NCBI GenBank assembly: GCA_026874595.1
Contig: CM049318.1
Location: 45,614,456-45,678,455, forward strand
Length of the DNA stretch: 64,000 nt
DNA from: Sipunculus nudus
Lineage: Eukaryota; Annelida; Sipuncula; Golfingiida; Sipunculidae
Reading direction: 5' to 3'
In this document: positions 12,958 to 23,985 of the stretch, in pieces
Layout of the letters: each line of letters starts with the position of its first letter
How positions within the stretch are numbered: the first letter of the stretch is position 1
Position numbers and translations under genes: made by a program
The notes under the pieces: model-generated
What the model was told of the DNA's origin: nothing
What the model saw: only the letters and a program-made list of their open reading frames with translations
Database searches by the model: none

Positions 12958-13482
12958 TTTTTTTTTTTTCTAAATTAAGTAAGACTAATGTTTAAAGCAA
13001 AATGGAATATGATTGGTTATTTTCCATTTAATTAGTTAAATATTTTTACTTATCTAATTATTTGTAAAATTCATTCTTTTTTCCAGTATTTCACCTAAGT
13101 TTGATATGTACTGTCATAATTCAACTCATATTGTCAATGACATTAATGATTTTGTTGTATTGTAGATTTTTGCGGACGAAATCAATATACACATGAATGC
13201 GATTATATATAAATAGATCTTCATAATTTAGGCACACAAGTTGTAGGTAATCAGATCGGAAGTCAGTTCTATGTTTACATGAAGTATCTGATTTAATTAT
13301 GTATTTATTGATTCATTTACTTTATTTTAAGACTTAATGTTTATTGATTTGTATTTAATTTACATTGTTTAAAGTTGTGATCTTTCCATTTTATTTATTA
13401 TTCAAGACTTATGAATTGTATTGTATTGCAGGAACTTTGGGCCTGTGGCCTCTTTTCCAGAATAAACTATTATTATTATTAC

Positions 13483-14302
13483 TGTATGTCATTTAGTGCA
13501 GCTCTCTCTGCTGAGTTGAGCTTGATCAGGCTGTCTGCAGGTAATACCATACCACAGGGAGCCTTTTTCTCTGGCAACCCCCCCTCCACCCCACCCCCAT
13601 TCTGTTGACAATGAACTAGATGAATCTTAAAATTAACATTTTTTTTCAGCAACGAGCAGTAACAACGAAGACCCCTCCCCCACCCACCCCTTCAATACAC
13701 AGGACTAATAAACAAGATGAATCTTATAATTTTAATGTTAAATAAATTCTTTTTGATGAGACTTGGACAATTTTGATTGTTTTAAAGAAAAAAAATTCAG
13801 GAATTTAATCCTATATTCAAATGTGATAAAATATTAGGATCTAATGTAAGTGCTAACTGACAAGATTTCAGAAGATATACTAGTAAATACTTTGTAGCGT
13901 TTCATTCATATCTCTTAAGGTTGGCAGGGCCTAGGTGTGAATAACACTGTCAACTTAGTATTAAAATTAGGAATGTTGGTCAAACTTTGTTGGATTAATT
14001 TTTAACTCGTATGGCCATATATTTAACTTTTGAAAACTTAATTACCTTCACACATTATTTGTTTATGAAATGTTACTTTTATATAACACTTACCGTAGGC
14101 CTATTTGTTCCCTTGGTGCATCACTAAATGGTTTAGCTCCTGTCCATTATTCTATAATTAACAGAGTTTCATTTTAGCAGGGCCATTTTCTCATAGCTTT
14201 TCTAATGATAATATACATGAAAAACTAAAAGAAATAAAAATATTTTGCAGTTACTTATATTTTCCAAAATTCAGCTGAGTGATGTGACCCATAGGTCCCT
14301 TG
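13483..14302 (+). mobile_element. Family A 3' part with terminus
   Basis: Family A resumes after the LINE with a C-rich tract (about 13,578-13,605) followed by attctgttgac, a segment shared with about 9,655 and 42,340. The copy ends at 14,302 with CAGCTGAG, a GTGACCCATAGGTC hairpin and CCTTGTT. Confidence 0.65.
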
Positions 14303-14309
14303 TTTCTTT

Positions 14310-14545
14310 ATTATTCACCCATTATGTGATGGGAGTATTATGGTATACCCACTGTCTGTCCGTTAACTATGTGTCGCTGGAATAATTTACTAGGGCTTTG
14401 ATGGATTTTCATCAAACTCACCATAACTACGTACCAACAGATTATCTCACCTGAGTTTGATGAGGCCATCCTTAAAAAGTTCTGTGTTGGGGCTAACCCG
14501 GCCGGTCGTGATTTTTGGCTGCGGCTGGAATTTTTTTTTGACATA
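14310..14545 (+). repeat. 5' part of another hairpin-headed repeat (family F)
   Basis: The segment opens with CCCAT-TATGTG-ATGGG, followed by ACTGTCTGTCCG, the same layout as other families here. Part of it (gaggccatccttaaaaa ... gttggggctaac) reappears in inverse orientation at 16,757-16,800. The rest of the element is not delimited. Confidence 0.35.
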
Positions 14546-14994
14546 TCTGCAAATTAATATTTTTATATGATCTGCCGCAAGCACCTGGGCCCGTAAAAAT
14601 CTGCCTTCATGTGCTAGAAAAATAGTCCTTCTATTACATTTTTAGATGCACTTAATTTCCATAATGAAAGGTATTACCCAACGTCGCCGATCGTTTAATT
14701 TGAGCCCTAACAATTAGTCAGGTTGTGCCTATATATATATACACGTGGAACGATCGCTACACTCGTGCGCGAGAGTAGAAAAACTGCCGGGAAACCGCCA
14801 TCAAATTTCGTTGTTCTGGCGAAACAGGCTGAAAAAAAATATTGAGCAATTAGAAATGGTTCTTATTTGATTTCAAATAAAGCGGAAGCTTACCGCTGTC
14901 GCATTAACTGATTAAATGAAAGTTCTCTCGAAATTCATACTGTCAACTGACCAATGTTGGCATTTAAACCATGTGACACGTTGATTTGCATAAT
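14546..14994. other. Spacer, partly GC-richer, nothing recognised
   Basis: It has several CpG-containing words (cgatcgctacactcgtgcgcgag) that are unusual for this AT-rich window, and lies just upstream of a candidate promoter. No coding frame is convincing. Confidence 0.35.
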
Positions 14995-15198
14995 CACGTG
15001 CCTGGCCCACGCAAACGATCTTGTGATTGGCGGAGCGGTCACGCGTCATAGCCAGAGAGCCAATAAAAAGAGGTCCGTAGTAAAAGTTCACCCCATATGA
15101 CTTCATTCATCACTATTTTGGCGGGAAAATGATCACTGACATCGTGTCGCTTACGCTGGTTATAATTTTTCAGCAACACTCACGGTGGCACCGTGAGT
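14995..15198 (+). promoter_or_regulatory. Second candidate promoter and first exon (E-box, CCAAT, E2F-like, splice donor)
   Basis: The stretch contains CACGTG (14,995-15,000), an inverted CCAAT box (ATTGG, 15,026-15,030), a forward CCAAT box (15,060-15,064), and an E2F-like palindrome TTTTGGCGGGAAAA (15,116-15,129). An ATG at 15,129 heads a frame that stays open for 21 codons to a GTGAGT donor at 15,193-15,198. The resemblance to the 5.1 kb candidate is in layout, not in sequence. The gene it would drive is not visible, since the next kilobase is repeat-derived. A chance cluster remains possible. Confidence 0.3.
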
Positions 15199-15582
15199 AG
15201 GCCTATATCAAGGAAATGAAGCGGGCCTATTTAATGGAATCTGCAACTGACGATGTGTAACGCACGATCTCCACAAATCAGATGTTTGGTATTACAAGAA
15301 TTGCGTGATTTCGTCAGTTCTGTGGCGATCATGACAGGGTTTTGCGAGGTGTCTGACGCATCGTTTCTACCGGCCACAGCTGATCAGAACAGGCATAACA
15401 TATAAGCGACTGTATTTTTTTGGATGTCACGTGTTTCTTTTTAACTGCCTTTGTAAATTTATTTCATTTTATTAATAGCTTTTATAATAAACAGATATTT
15501 CCTGACCGTACGGCATTTCTTGTTTAGACGTAGACGAGATAGAGAACAACATTGCTCGCTCAGTCATGAATTACAGAAAAAT

Positions 15583-16120
15583 ACTAGAATATCAGCAAAA
15601 GCTGACAAAAGCCCTCAGCCAAAAGAGCAGTATTTATGGGTGGTAACAGTAACAAGTATTCATGTTATATTTGTTCTCACATGGATGTATATCTGTACAT
15701 ATGTCTTTTGATTAAGTTGTGAATTGGAACTAAGTCTGGCCCCAGTCTTTGTGAGTCATGCAGCACTTTCGAGATCATCAAGGCCAATGACCATTCCATA
15801 TTCCAAAACAATCCATCCAGTGGTTCCTTAGAAATAAGCTCCTAAGTTTTTTCTATTATAAGCTCCGTGACCTTGGGTCATCCATCTTGGAACTTGACCG
15901 AGATTTTGTTGATATGTATCAGCACCAAAGAAATGAAATTTCTGTGTTGAATACTTTTGGAGATATCCTCCTCACATGGTAAATGTTAACACACGCCGGT
16001 TATTTTCTATAATTCGCTAAAACGTCGAGAAATAAGTCAAGGTCACCCATCTTCGAACTTGACCAAGATTTTGTTTGTATATACATCAACACCGAAGAAA
16101 TAAAATTCCTAATCAGGGTA
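15583..16120 (-). mobile_element. Family E 3' end, minus strand, truncated
   Basis: The minus strand reads from inner sequence to the E terminus: GGCTGAGGGC, a CAGC-TTTT-GCTG hairpin, then CTAG at 15,583. It matches the 3' end of the copy at 52.2-53.24 kb over at least 100 bp. Further in, the 'accttgggtcatccatcttg' and 'aacttgaccaagattttgtt' sequences match E interiors. The 5' hairpin is not found, so it is truncated near 16.1 kb. The short plus-strand frame across it is not a gene. Confidence 0.6.
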
Positions 16121-17570
16121 CCGACATCCAATATATGGTTTCATCTTTCAAAAAGTACAGTTTTACATATATTTATATAAACATTTTATATATTCTACTA
16201 CCTTATTAGGCATTGACTATTACTAAAGAGTTCATTTATTACCGTCCTTCTTAATTATACCTCTTCACTTGCAAAGGAAATCTCAAACTGCGCTCATTCC
16301 TACAATTCTGGCACTCGCATACAACACAAAATAAAATTGTCTGCAAATTCATGTGAGATCCAGAACAAGGCTTACAGGCCTAATGCGAACCTGTGCAATG
16401 GGATATACATCAGTTATAATGCTTCCATGATAACATGCTTGACCATTATTGGAAAAGTACTTGATAACTTTTCAAATAGGTGAATGTTTGACATGTACAT
16501 GTTCAAAGCATGTACTAAAACATTTTAAACCCAAGTACAGGATTTTAAGCCTGTAATAAAACACAAAATCTGTTCAGAGATGCCTTGTTGTGCATGTTTC
16601 AATGGTATCGAGGCAAGGAATGAATGGAGTACGGGTATGTTATTTGACATAAACCTCGCATACGCTAATAACCGGTAAAAAAAGGTGTAGTAAACTCCAG
16701 ATCCTCCTTTAAAAAAATATTTTTTTTCCTCCCTACCTGATGACTTTTTTTGGACCAATGTTAGCCCCAACACTTAAATTTTTAAGGATGGCCTGATGGG
16801 CAGTATTTAATATGTTCAAAGGTCACTAGGCTACTTTGTGGTTTTGCTGTGATAACATGCAGAGAATATGAGGGATTTTGATAAAACTCATCAGAAATGT
16901 TAAAATAATAACTCACCAAAGTTTGATTTTCTTGAAAAAATCCATATGTATTTTATGAGGTCAGACCACTGCACTTGGGTGACTTGCCAAAAATCCTATG
17001 GATTTTCATTGAACTCATTATACATATTTATTAATAGAGTTTCTAACCTGAATTACATTCTCATCAAATTTCACAAATATTCAATGGGGTCAGGGGTCAT
17101 CAGATACATAACAGGCGTATTATGCATGTTTGCCTTGCTCTTGTATTTGATTTGTTAACATCAAAGTTAATGCACAAAAAAACAAAAACTCAAACATTTG
17201 GTTTAATCTGAGAAAAATGTCAGGGTTTGTTATTTGTGAGTAATGTAAATTGAAATAAATAATTTGAACGTTTGGGTCCTATATTGGTCTGTTTGGTCAC
17301 CAGTCACATCAGTTTGGGTCCATTAGGGGGACTGTTTTGGGTCCATTTGGGTTGTTGGGGTAATTAGTTAGACCCATTTCTGTTTCATTTCATAATGTCT
17401 TAATTGGTGTTGAACTGGGTTCAATATTTTGAATTAAGCGCATCTCGATTCAAACTCTGATACCCATTGCCAGGGGAAAACTGTAAAGATTTAAATGGGG
17501 GGTTGGACATTAACATGTGAACTTTCTGTTCAAAATATGAATATAAATTTGAGTTGGTGACCTGAATTCT
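16121..17570. other. Spacer with scattered repeat fragments
   Basis: Positions 16,757-16,800 are an inverse copy of part of family F (14,446-14,500). The following ~350 bp is repeat-like text about temperature-neutral AT-rich DNA with no terminus. No coding frame is supported. Confidence 0.35.
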
Positions 17571-18004
17571 TTCGTGGCGCCACCTATTATTCTTTACTTG
17601 TTTTTGTGTCTTTTAATACCCCAAAAATTGCCACTTGACAGTACTGGGAGCATTATAAGTAAAAAACTAATGGACAGATTTCTTCTACATTATGCATATA
17701 TACTGGGAAACCCAGTTAATACGGTCCAAATGGCCGAAAACCTCAAGTACAAGGGCTATGGGTCTCGAAACAGTGTCGTTCACAAGATTGAGTTCGGCTT
17801 TCGAATGGCATGGCTGGGTCTCCGCTGCTAGGATCGGTAGAGGGAATTTGGGTTGCTTCTGGCTTTGTGGCTGTGGGTTCTGTAGCTTTCTTAAAAGGTC
17901 ACCGGCTCAGGATGGACGGTGGCAGCCTCTGCGGATCCCTGCTTGGCTTGGCGTGGCACTGTGACTGTTGGCTCAGAGAACATGCTTATAAAGGAGTGCA
18001 CACC
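17571..18004 (+). mobile_element. Family C fragment bordering a palindromic array
   Basis: GGCGCCACC at about 17,577 and the next ~140 bp (ataccccaaaaattgccact ... ctaatggacagatttctt) match family C at 27,598-27,720 and, inverted, 31,720-31,850. The more GC-rich part up to 18,004 has no match that I can see. It ends at cccttaccgaaaat, which is also found, inverted, beside the second array at 26.75 kb. Confidence 0.5.
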
Positions 18005-18410
18005 CTTACCGAAAATTTTTATAAGTGCCATATATGTGAAAGTTATATGGCACATATATGTGCCATATATGTGCCATATATTTCCCTTATATCCAACCTT
18101 ATAACTCCCATATATGTCACATATATGTCTGGTATATGGATTTTATATGCAAATTAGGTAGGAGCCTTATATGTCACATATATGGGCCTTATATGTCACT
18201 TATAAGGCTTCCACATATAGGTCCCCTATAACTCCCATATATGTCCCATATATGTCCCTTATAACTCCTATATATGTCCCATATATGTGCCTTATAACTC
18301 ACATATATGTGCCTTATAACTCCCATATATGTGACATATATGGGACTTATAAGTGCCATATATGTCCCTTATAAATGACATATAACTCACATACAAGTCC
18401 AATGTATGCA
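18005..18410. repeat. Palindromic minisatellite of CATATATG and CTTATAA words
   Basis: About 400 bp is almost entirely made of CATATATG, CTTATAAG/CTTATAAC and TCC or GTC linkers, with an irregular unit of about 20-21 bp (for example cccatatatgtcccttataa). Each word is its own reverse complement or nearly so, so single strands can fold in many registers. The short threonine/proline-isoleucine frames here are translations of the repeat. Confidence 0.85.
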
Positions 18411-18702
18411 CCTTCTGTGCTGTTTGTCAATAGCTCAGTTACTGTCTGTTGTATGTTCTGTTTTGAAAGGTGTTTACTCTTTTCTTTATTCCACAAGGAA
18501 TTACGGTAGATAATAGAAATTAAGGTTTGTGTGTGTGTGGTAAGCTTCCTGCACTGTGCAATTCCTTGAAATCAGTGCTGGCCTGCAGTCACACTGGGGG
18601 TCATCAACTTCATACAGTCATATGGACGCAAACACATGAAACATAAAAGTAAGAAACTACAATAGCCAAAATTAATGTTAATTGACACATTTGTAAACTG
18701 AA
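18411..18702. other. Spacer, nothing recognised
   Basis: There is a short (GT)n run at about 18,530. No coding or terminal motifs were seen. Confidence 0.4.
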
Positions 18703-19447
18703 AATAATATTTTCGTAAGATTTTTAAAACTCCCTGGTTCAGTCAGATTTGAGAGTGTTGTCATTTTAGGGAATGAAGGCTGGAAGGAAATATACACCCT
18801 TGCCACACTCTAAATCCATTTCTGTCCCCTCCTGTTTTACCTGCAAAAACAAATGTTACAAGTCTAAGTATACACATATAGTCATTATTACTGCTCACAT
18901 TAATTATTGTTTAAAGATAATCTTTTGACATTGATGCTTAGTATTGCTTTTCTTAACATTAACATTAGTTTACCTTATATGGAGGCAAACACAAGTCAAA
19001 AAAGGAAAAGAATTTATTCCACTGAAAGTACATCTGCTCTCTATATAGGGGTTTTAAATGTTCTGAAATATGCCTGTTTAACATTTAGGATTATAAGTAA
19101 ATACAGTTGGACTTCTCAATTACTAAAACAGGAAGAGTTTTCCAGTTATACAGAGTATACACAAACATTACAGATTATCAAATATACAGGTCACAGGACA
19201 GACACTGTGGCCTAAAGATGCTCATAGGTTCAGAAAGTAGGTTACTCAGTTGAAACAATTTTAACATGTAAGCAGTTATATTGATATCCCATGTGCACAA
19301 TAAATGTTAACCACCAAATGTGCACTTCAAATATGGTGAGTTCTGATATTTGATAAAAAAACCTTACAATTCATAACATTTCCCACTGCTAAAAGATTTA
19401 AATGTAACTTTATATGATAAACTGAATATGCTTACCAGACAATTCTT
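18703..19447 (+). repeat. Dispersed sequence R1, left part (target of the hAT insertion)
   Basis: This aligns, with only scattered mismatches, to 36,815-37,582. It is interrupted exactly at 19,447 by the hAT element and continues at 23,981. Unlike its paralogue it has no visible boundary on the left, so R1 may be part of a longer dispersed unit. Confidence 0.8.
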
Positions 19448-19462
19448 CAGGGTTCGTACGCA

Positions 19463-19580
19463 CCTTGAAAACCTTGAAAAGTGCTTGAATTTGGTCATTT
19501 CAATTTCAAGGGCTTGAAAAGTGCTTGAAAAGAGAGAGTGGTTTGGAAAAGTGCTTGAAAATAAAATTTTGTGAAAGAGT
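19463..19580 (+). repeat. Left subterminal repeats of the hAT element
   Basis: Copies of CTTGAAAAGTGCTTGAA occur at about 19,473, 19,514 and, as ttggaaaagtgcttgaa, 19,545. Subterminal repeats in hAT elements are known binding sites for the transposase DNA-binding domain; that role is inferred here. Confidence 0.7.
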
Positions 19581-21067
19581 TTGATGAATGTTGTGTTCAG
19601 ACCTAGTTTTTAATATCGACCTCCGGCCATCTCTACGTCAATCAAATGTGTGAAAGAGAATGAACCCAGTCGTGGATGAATGAGTTTGTGCGGTGACATT
19701 GACGATGTAACAAGTTAACATACGAGAGCAATAATCATGCTTAATTCTTATCAAATAGTGAGCTGCTTTTACTGTAAAGATCGTCGAGAATTCCCCCCGA
19801 GGGAATAATGATAATAATCTTCAAATGAGAACTCAATACACGCTTGGCGAATTCCCGTACAAGTATTTGCACAAGAACTATATTTTAAATTTAAATTTAA
19901 TACAACAGGGATTATTAATATAGCTATTGAGAAGAACTTTTCAAAGGAAATAATTATCTGGGAACAAACGAGGTGATTAAAATGTGTGAAAAAAAAAATG
20001 ACGGGTATGACTCGAATATGAGCGATGTTAATAATATAAAACTGATTCGCTTAGTAGAATGTGTTGTTTAAATCAAGTAAACTTTACGTTTTACATTGTT
20101 AACTCGGCGATAATAATTTTATAAGAGGGGTCATATTTTCCAAATGAACCCGATCCGATTAAGTGTTGATCAAAGTAACCCCAAGAAAGGTTTTTCAGTA
20201 GGCCTACGGGTTGCGTTTTTCTTTATCTGGGTACCCTGTCCACGTGTATGCGCTGTGATCGTTATTTGATAGCTTACTAATACCACTCACTGATCAGCGA
20301 AATACAGTTTCACGCGGCGTTAATCCAGTTACAGATGAATACTGGTTGTCCGAAATAGGTGAAGATGTTTCGCAAATACTAACGTATATTCACATACTTT
20401 GTCGTCAGTTTGTAAAAGGCTGGGATCCATTAGGGAAATCACATTTTTTTTGCGATATGATAGCCGTTTGTAAGCGTAGGACGCTAGTGACAGTTCAAAG
20501 AGTGATCAGCGTTATATACAGCTTCCACAATCGGCCCCCTCCTTTCCCCGCATAACGTTTGCGTAAAGGCGCACCCATAAGATTTTTTTTACAAGGTTTC
20601 ACACTATTAGTTTTGGTTTTGTGAAACTTTATACAGGTTTGAATAAAATTTGGTTGCGTCTGTGATCGTAAGATAACGAACTCCACAGGTGTTGCCTGGT
20701 CATTTTTGACACGTGCGGCCTGTGACTTGGCGGTAAACGGCAAAAGTTCGTGCAAGACCTTGTCATGCTATTAAACATGCTGATACGAAGCTCGAGTAGC
20801 ATTATGTTTTAAATAATATGATATTATTATACCCTAACATCTTATATGGGTTACATATTGTAGGCTTTTATTGATTATTTTCGTTAAAAACATGAATGAA
20901 TATCCCTCACGATCGCCAAACTGTCGGAAATTTTCGGCGCCCTTTTGCCGGAGCATGTGATTTGTTAAAGGTTGAGCTAGTCGGCGAATCAGAGAGCCCC
21001 TTTCAAGATATTCTGTTTTAGACCCTCGTTATCAGATTAGTTAAATCTTTCTGGTCATACTGGATGA

Positions 21068-23569
21068 GTGATCATTTTAAATGTCAAGCTAAACAATGGG
21101 CCGCTGTGTATTCAACCGCGACTGGCTACTAAAAAAGATAAATATAAATCATGGTTGGCCATAGATCCATCATCCAACAACCGCGCAAAGTGCATTTTGT
21201 GTTACAAGACTTTTGATGTCGGCGGCATGGGTGAAGCCGCACTGACAAGTCACATGAAAGGAAAGAGACACACAGAAAATGTCCGACGGCGGGCAACCAG
21301 TGGTCACCTTTTCACGACAGCTAATCTCTCAACTTTTTTCCAGCCCATAACCACGGCCAGTAAGAACCAGGAAACTTCAACCAGCAATACTATGAGTGGC
21401 AGTACTGTCAAAAGTAGTTCCCTTTGTATTACTGCTACCAGGTCCACTTCAGCTACAACCACTACTGATGATACCGGATCTCGACCTAGATCTGTAGGCA
21501 CTGACATGCGCCAGTCATCCATTGCAGCATTTGCTTCTAGGGAACAAACATTAACAGCAGAGGTACTTTGGACATTAAAAACTATTGAAAGTCACTATTC
21601 ATACAATTCCTGCACAGGTATTGGTGATTTATTCACACTGATGTTTCCAGATAGTGCTGTCGCCAAAAAGTTTACTTGTGGAGAAAGAAAATGTGCCTAC
21701 TTGTGCTGTTATGGTCTTGCCCCATATTTCAGAACCCTTCTTGAAAAGTCGGCAAGTAAGCAGGATGGACTGGTCCTTCTCTTTGATGAGGCACTGAACA
21801 AAAAAACTCAGTCAAAACAGATGGATATTCATATTCGAATGTGGAATGAACAACATGTTATTACACGTTACCTGAACTCAGAGTTTATGGGACATGCAAC
21901 TGCATTGGATATGTCGGATCATTTTATGAAGGGGATAGGGTGCATCGGCATGGACAAGGTCTTACAAATCTCAATGGATGGACCAAACGTTAATTGGAAA
22001 TTTTATGAAGAAATATTGAAGGATCATCCTGATATTCTTAATATAGGAAGCTGCGGGTTGCATATTGTGCATGGTTCCTTCCAGGCTGGAGCGGCAGCTA
22101 TTGAGTGGCATTTGGATAGCTTATTATCCAGTATGTATTGGCTATTTAAAGACAGCCCTGCAAGGCGAGATGATTATGACAAAACCACCAAAGGTGCCTT
22201 ATATCCATTAAAGTTCTGCAGCCACAGGTGGCTTGAAAACATTCCAGTAGCAGAGCGTGCTATTGACATTTGGCCTCACATTTGTGAATATGTGAAGTTT
22301 GTAACAACAAACAAGCAGCTTACCCCCAAGTGTAAATCATTCACTGTGGTACAAGAGAGCACAAAGGATACCCTCATTCTGGCAAAGTTGAATTTTTTCC
22401 TTAGTGTTGCACGGGTAGTTCAACCTTTCTTGGTGATGTATCAGACAGATCGCCCAATGATTCCTTTTCTTAAGGAAGACTTAAAGAAAATGCTACAGAA
22501 ACTCATGAAGAGATTTATGAAGGATGATATCTTGATAAGAGCTGACAGCACAGTGAAGCTGTTGCAGGATGTCAACCCTCTAGACAAAAAACAGTACTGC
22601 AACCCAAAGGAGATAGATATTGGATATGTGGCTGATAAAGAGGTGATGAAACTGTTCAGCAAGATGGCCATCAGTGAGCTGACAGTACTGGAATTCAGGA
22701 TGCAGTGTAGGTTATTCCTGGTGAAGCTTGTTTCAAAACTCTTGGAAAAGTCTCCAATCAAATACCCTTTGGTCAGATTCATTTCTTGTTTGGATCCAAG
22801 GATCATTTCATCATCAAAAACACCAACCTTGAGGAAGCTGATGAAATCCGTTCTGGACATTCTTGTTCAAGCAAAACGAGTTAAGGAAGGTGAATGTGAT
22901 GAGATTCTTAGTCAGTTTACAGACTTTGTTGATGGGACTGTAAGAGGTACATCTGACTTCAAAGCTTTTGATCCAAGAAACCAAGAATGCAGAGTAGACG
23001 AACTGTACTACAGACACATGAATCCCAAGAGTGGCTTCAAGAAGCTGTTCAAAGTTGTGCAACTGTTGTTGCTTTTGTCACATGGACAAGCCACTGTGGA
23101 ACGTGGATTTTCAGTCAATAGGCAGGTTGAAGAGGAAAACATGTCAGAAAAATCTTATGTTTCCCAGAGACTTGTATATGATCATGTCAAGCAAGCTGGT
23201 GGAACACTGCAGGTAACTGTAAACAAAGAAATGCTTGCATCTGCAGCTGCTGCAAGACAGAGATATCATGCTCATTTGGAACAACAGAAAAGAGAGAAAG
23301 CAGCCGATCGAAAGAGCCTGAAGAGGAAAGTGGTTGTTGATCAGATTGATGAGTTGAAGAACAAAAAGGTCAGGTTAGAGGAGTACATAAAGGACATGAA
23401 CAAGCAGGCCGATAAATGGGCAGAAGAAGCAGAGGCTAAAGGGAAACTTTGTATGATTGCCAGGTCAAATAGCTTGCGTAGAACTGTGAATGAAAAGAAG
23501 ATGGAACTTGCTGAAGTGGATTCCTGTCTCGATGAGAAGTTGCAGGAACTTAAACAGAACAAACTTTAA
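21068..23569 (+). CDS. hAT-like transposase, uninterrupted frame
   Basis: The predicted product would cut and rejoin the element's own ends in the nucleus. The N-terminus has a BED-type zinc finger, C42-x2-C45-x16-H62-x5-H68. A Ser/Thr-rich linker (about 75-155) follows. The catalytic RNase H-like core shows Asp240 in LLFDEALN, Asp304 in SMDGPNVN and a hAT-type CSHRW at 384-388. Near the C-terminus, ERGFSVNR (from Glu678) corresponds to the hAT ERxFS region that holds the third acidic residue or lies beside it. A lysine/glutamate-rich coiled coil (about 735-830) ends the protein. No stop or shift interrupts it. The start is unresolved: the frame opens on GTG right after an in-frame TGA, and the first ATG is Met54, inside the zinc finger. 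Translation must therefore begin in a spliced upstream exon or at a non-ATG codon; the CTG at 21,122 precedes ATKKDK and may be a mutated start. Possibly still active. Confidence 0.85.
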   Translation: MIILNVKLNNGPLCIQPRLATKKDKYKSWLAIDPSSNNRAKCILCYKTFDVGGMGEAALTSHMKGKRHTENVRRRATSGHLFTTANLSTFFQPITTASKNQETSTSNTMSGSTVKSSSLCITATRSTSATTTTDDTGSRPRSVGTDMRQSSIAAFASREQTLTAEVLWTLKTIESHYSYNSCTGIGDLFTLMFPDSAVAKKFTCGERKCAYLCCYGLAPYFRTLLEKSASKQDGLVLLFDEALNKKTQSKQMDIHIRMWNEQHVITRYLNSEFMGHATALDMSDHFMKGIGCIGMDKVLQISMDGPNVNWKFYEEILKDHPDILNIGSCGLHIVHGSFQAGAAAIEWHLDSLLSSMYWLFKDSPARRDDYDKTTKGALYPLKFCSHRWLENIPVAERAIDIWPHICEYVKFVTTNKQLTPKCKSFTVVQESTKDTLILAKLNFFLSVARVVQPFLVMYQTDRPMIPFLKEDLKKMLQKLMKRFMKDDILIRADSTVKLLQDVNPLDKKQYCNPKEIDIGYVADKEVMKLFSKMAISELTVLEFRMQCRLFLVKLVSKLLEKSPIKYPLVRFISCLDPRIISSSKTPTLRKLMKSVLDILVQAKRVKEGECDEILSQFTDFVDGTVRGTSDFKAFDPRNQECRVDELYYRHMNPKSGFKKLFKVVQLLLLLSHGQATVERGFSVNRQVEEENMSEKSYVSQRLVYDHVKQAGGTLQVTVNKEMLASAAAARQRYHAHLEQQKREKAADRKSLKRKVVVDQIDELKNKKVRLEEYIKDMNKQADKWAEEAEAKGKLCMIARSNSLRRTVNEKKMELAEVDSCLDEKLQELKQNKL

Positions 23570-23904
23570 ATGAAACAGTTGCATCTGTTATAAGTGTACA
23601 TATTTTAATTATTTTTTTATCGTTTGACATTGGTAGTTTAGTGGTTAATGTGAAGAGTTTGGAACATATGATAAGAAGCCTGCAGCAGTAGGCCCAGGAA
23701 ATAAGTACACTTAGATGTAATTGAGTTGACATTAGAATTCATTCTGCTGAACAGATCAAGTTGCTAAAAGGTAGGTTCTGTATTATTTAATCACCTTGAT
23801 GCATATTGTGTGACCATATTCTTGTAAAGGTATAATTTCTCTTTCCCGCAACTGGCTTGGTTGAAACACCTTCCTTACAAATGCCATTGATGCGTCCATA
23901 AATG

Positions 23905-23955
23905 TTGATGTCCTTGAAAATACTTTTCTGGTCCTTGAAAAGTGCTTGAAATTTT
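23905..23955 (+). repeat. Right subterminal repeats of the hAT element
   Basis: TCCTTGAAAATACTT and TCCTTGAAAAGTGCTTGAA lie 30-75 bp inside the right end, in direct orientation relative to those at the left end even though the terminal 14-15 bp are inverted. Confidence 0.65.
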
Positions 23956-23985
23956 TCTCATAATTAGTGTATGAACCCTGTTCTT

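Larger units (their letters stand above)
11331..13482 (+). mobile_element. 5'-truncated non-LTR retrotransposon (LINE)
   Basis: The insert holds the C-terminal two thirds of a LINE polyprotein, a ~520 bp 3' untranslated region and a 3' tail of AATAAACT followed by (ATT)n at about 13,459-13,481. It lies inside family A sequence on both sides. The flanking A sequence is not contiguous (several hundred bases missing), so the insertion was accompanied by deletion, or the target was already rearranged. No endonuclease domain remains, so the copy is dead on arrival, as is usual for LINEs. Confidence 0.8.
19448..23980 (+). mobile_element. hAT-like DNA transposon, 4,533 bp, apparently full length
   Basis: The ends are inverted repeats: CAGGGTTCGTACGC at the left and, read inward on the opposite strand, CAGGGTTCATACAC at the right. 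Both sides carry the 5-bp target duplication TTCTT (19,443-19,447 and 23,981-23,985). Several copies of CTTGAAAAGTGCTTGAA lie just inside each end, in the same orientation. The unoccupied paralogue at 37,573-37,590 reads cagacaatacttgcaaggg, proving where the insertion began and stopped. A 5-bp duplication fits the minority hAT subgroup with 5-bp rather than 8-bp targets. One long transposase frame fills the right half; the left 1.6 kb has no coding frame and could hold the promoter and a 5' exon. Confidence 0.88.

Noticed and set aside
15520-15711. Short frame whose peptide resembles one at 53.0-53.25 kb on the other strand
   Set aside because: The similarity is explained by both lying in the 3' end of family E DNA, not by protein conservation.
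17574-18374. Overlapping plus-strand frames suggesting a small gene cluster
   Set aside because: Half is palindromic array and half is family C repeat. None starts in good context or shows a domain.
22441-22860. 139-codon minus-strand frame
   Set aside because: It is the antisense shadow of the hAT transposase frame, with no motif of its own.
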